In this document: one piece after another, positions 5,917-6,423 of the stretch | Numbering within the stretch: position 1 is the stretch's first letter | Layout: every line of letters begins with the position of its first letter | Assembly (NCBI GenBank): GCA_905201565.1 | Contig: CAJKOS010000106.1 | Span: forward strand, 1 to 6,423 | Length of the DNA: 6,423 nucleotides | Reading direction: 5' to 3' | Origin: an uncultured Erysipelotrichaceae bacterium | Lineage (GTDB): Bacteria; Bacillota_I; Bacilli_A; Erysipelotrichales; Erysipelotrichaceae | Made by a program: the position numbers and the translations under genes | Notes under the pieces: model-generated | Database searches by the model: none | Told to the model about the DNA's origin: nothing | The model's input: the letters and a program-made list of their open reading frames with translations, nothing else

Positions 5917-6423
5917 ATGGAAAGAACAATCGAAGAACTTGTCATACAAACAAGAAACAAGGATGAAAAAGCAGCAGAAGAATTGATCAGAAGAAGGACA
6001 CAGGGCAAGGCATATGCCATAGCACGTGCACTATGCCGCAATGAACAGGATGCAAAGGATGTAGTACAGGATTGTTACATGAAGGCATTCAGCCAGTTGG
6101 ATAAGCTCAATGATCCAGGCCGCTTTGAACAGTGGTTAACATCCATGGTCAGAAATGCGTGTTATGACTTGTTTCGTTCTTCTGCGTATGCAAAGACAAA
6201 GGCATTCAGTGATCTTTCACAAGAAGATGATGAAGGTGAAGTCATAGAACTAGAACCAATAGATATGCATAGTACATACCAGCCAGAAGTGAACTTGGAT
6301 GAAAAGACAAAACAGAAATTTGTCTTCGACATTCTTGGTAAACTTCCAGATGAACAAAGGGCTGCGATTGTCAGTATGTACTATGAGAACGTCAACTACC
6401 CACGACCTAAAGGTCATGGGCTT
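5917..6423 (+). CDS. ECF-type RNA polymerase sigma factor, partial and probably interrupted
   Basis: The product begins MERTIEELVIQTRNKDEKAA and has the sigma-70 region 2 pattern: the 'AYAIARALCRNEQDAKDVVQ' helix, DCYMKAF, then RFEQWLTSMVRNACYDLFRS. An acidic linker follows. The start of region 4 is then seen (DILGKLPDEQRAAIVSMYYE, ending at nt 6387). In ECF sigmas this is followed by a '(M/V)SYxEIA' helix-turn-helix that reads the -35 element. Here the frame instead runs into NVNYPRPKGHGL, encoded by a transposon-end-like hairpin, and stays open to the edge. Translation most likely starts at ATG 5917, because GAGG at 5906-5909 is then 7 bases away. ATG 5911, which overlaps the flavoprotein stop as ATGA, would have only 1 base of spacing. 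The short spacing implies coupling to the flavoprotein gene. Without region 4.2 the protein should lack -35 recognition, so this copy may be non-functional. Confidence 0.82.
   Translation, partial: MERTIEELVIQTRNKDEKAAEELIRRRTQGKAYAIARALCRNEQDAKDVVQDCYMKAFSQLDKLNDPGRFEQWLTSMVRNACYDLFRSSAYAKTKAFSDLSQEDDEGEVIELEPIDMHSTYQPEVNLDEKTKQKFVFDILGKLPDEQRAAIVSMYYENVNYPRPKGHGL
6388..6423. mobile_element. Probable IS200/IS605-family transposon end, partial
   Basis: CCCACGACC (6399-6407) and GGTCATGGG (6412-6420) form a nine-position stem with one C-A mismatch around a TAAA loop, preceded by AACGTCAACTA and followed by CTT. This arrangement (GTCAACTACCC, short imperfect hairpin, GGGCTT) is what I recall at the ends of many IS200/IS605 and TnpB-carrying elements, where imperfect hairpins are recognised by the Y1 transposase. 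Neither transposase nor TnpB is in the window. The left boundary is uncertain within roughly 6385-6398, and orientation cannot be decided. Confidence 0.6.

Noticed and set aside
6391..6423. The terminal hairpin as a rho-independent terminator of the sigma gene
   Set aside because: No stop codon precedes it, no T tract follows within the window, and it falls inside what should be the sigma4 coding region.

Overview
The window looks like chromosomal DNA of a low-to-moderate-GC Bacillota (Firmicutes). Strong GGAGG-type ribosome binding sites precede most genes, intrinsic terminators are U-rich, the codons are A/T-leaning, and there is a Gram-positive-style lipoprotein signal. A gut-associated lineage such as Erysipelotrichales or Clostridia is possible, but that is inference only. 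Every supported gene is on the + strand and the window is densely coded. No gap without a gene exceeds about 130 bases.

Layout: (1) 32-2593 is tex, a transcription accessory / RNA-binding protein that is unusual in carrying two tandem S1 domains. It ends in an intrinsic terminator. (2) 2720-3254 is a compact type II toxin-antitoxin pair, made of a ribbon-helix-helix RelB/DinJ-type antitoxin and a YoeB/Txe-type mRNA interferase. It is bracketed by two identical 24-base copies of the tex terminator hairpin, which suggests a cassette inserted or duplicated at that terminator. (3) 3295-3816 is a GNAT N-acetyltransferase whose stop codon lies inside its own terminator hairpin. (4) 3895-5914 is a probable operon: a 58-codon ORF of unknown function overlaps the start of a lipoprotein gene, followed by a SagB-type nitroreductase-like flavoprotein. 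(5) 5917 to the window edge is an ECF-type sigma factor, placed 2 bases after the flavoprotein gene. It keeps region 2 and the start of region 4. Just before the sigma4 helix-turn-helix the sequence changes to a hairpin typical of IS200/IS605-family transposon ends, so the gene is probably interrupted at the right edge.

The last group may work together as an envelope-related regulatory unit (exported lipoprotein, redox flavoprotein, sigma factor), but this rests on gene order alone. The points most worth checking are the repeat-bracketed toxin-antitoxin cassette with its mixed partner families, the double-S1 Tex, and the apparent IS insertion in the sigma factor.
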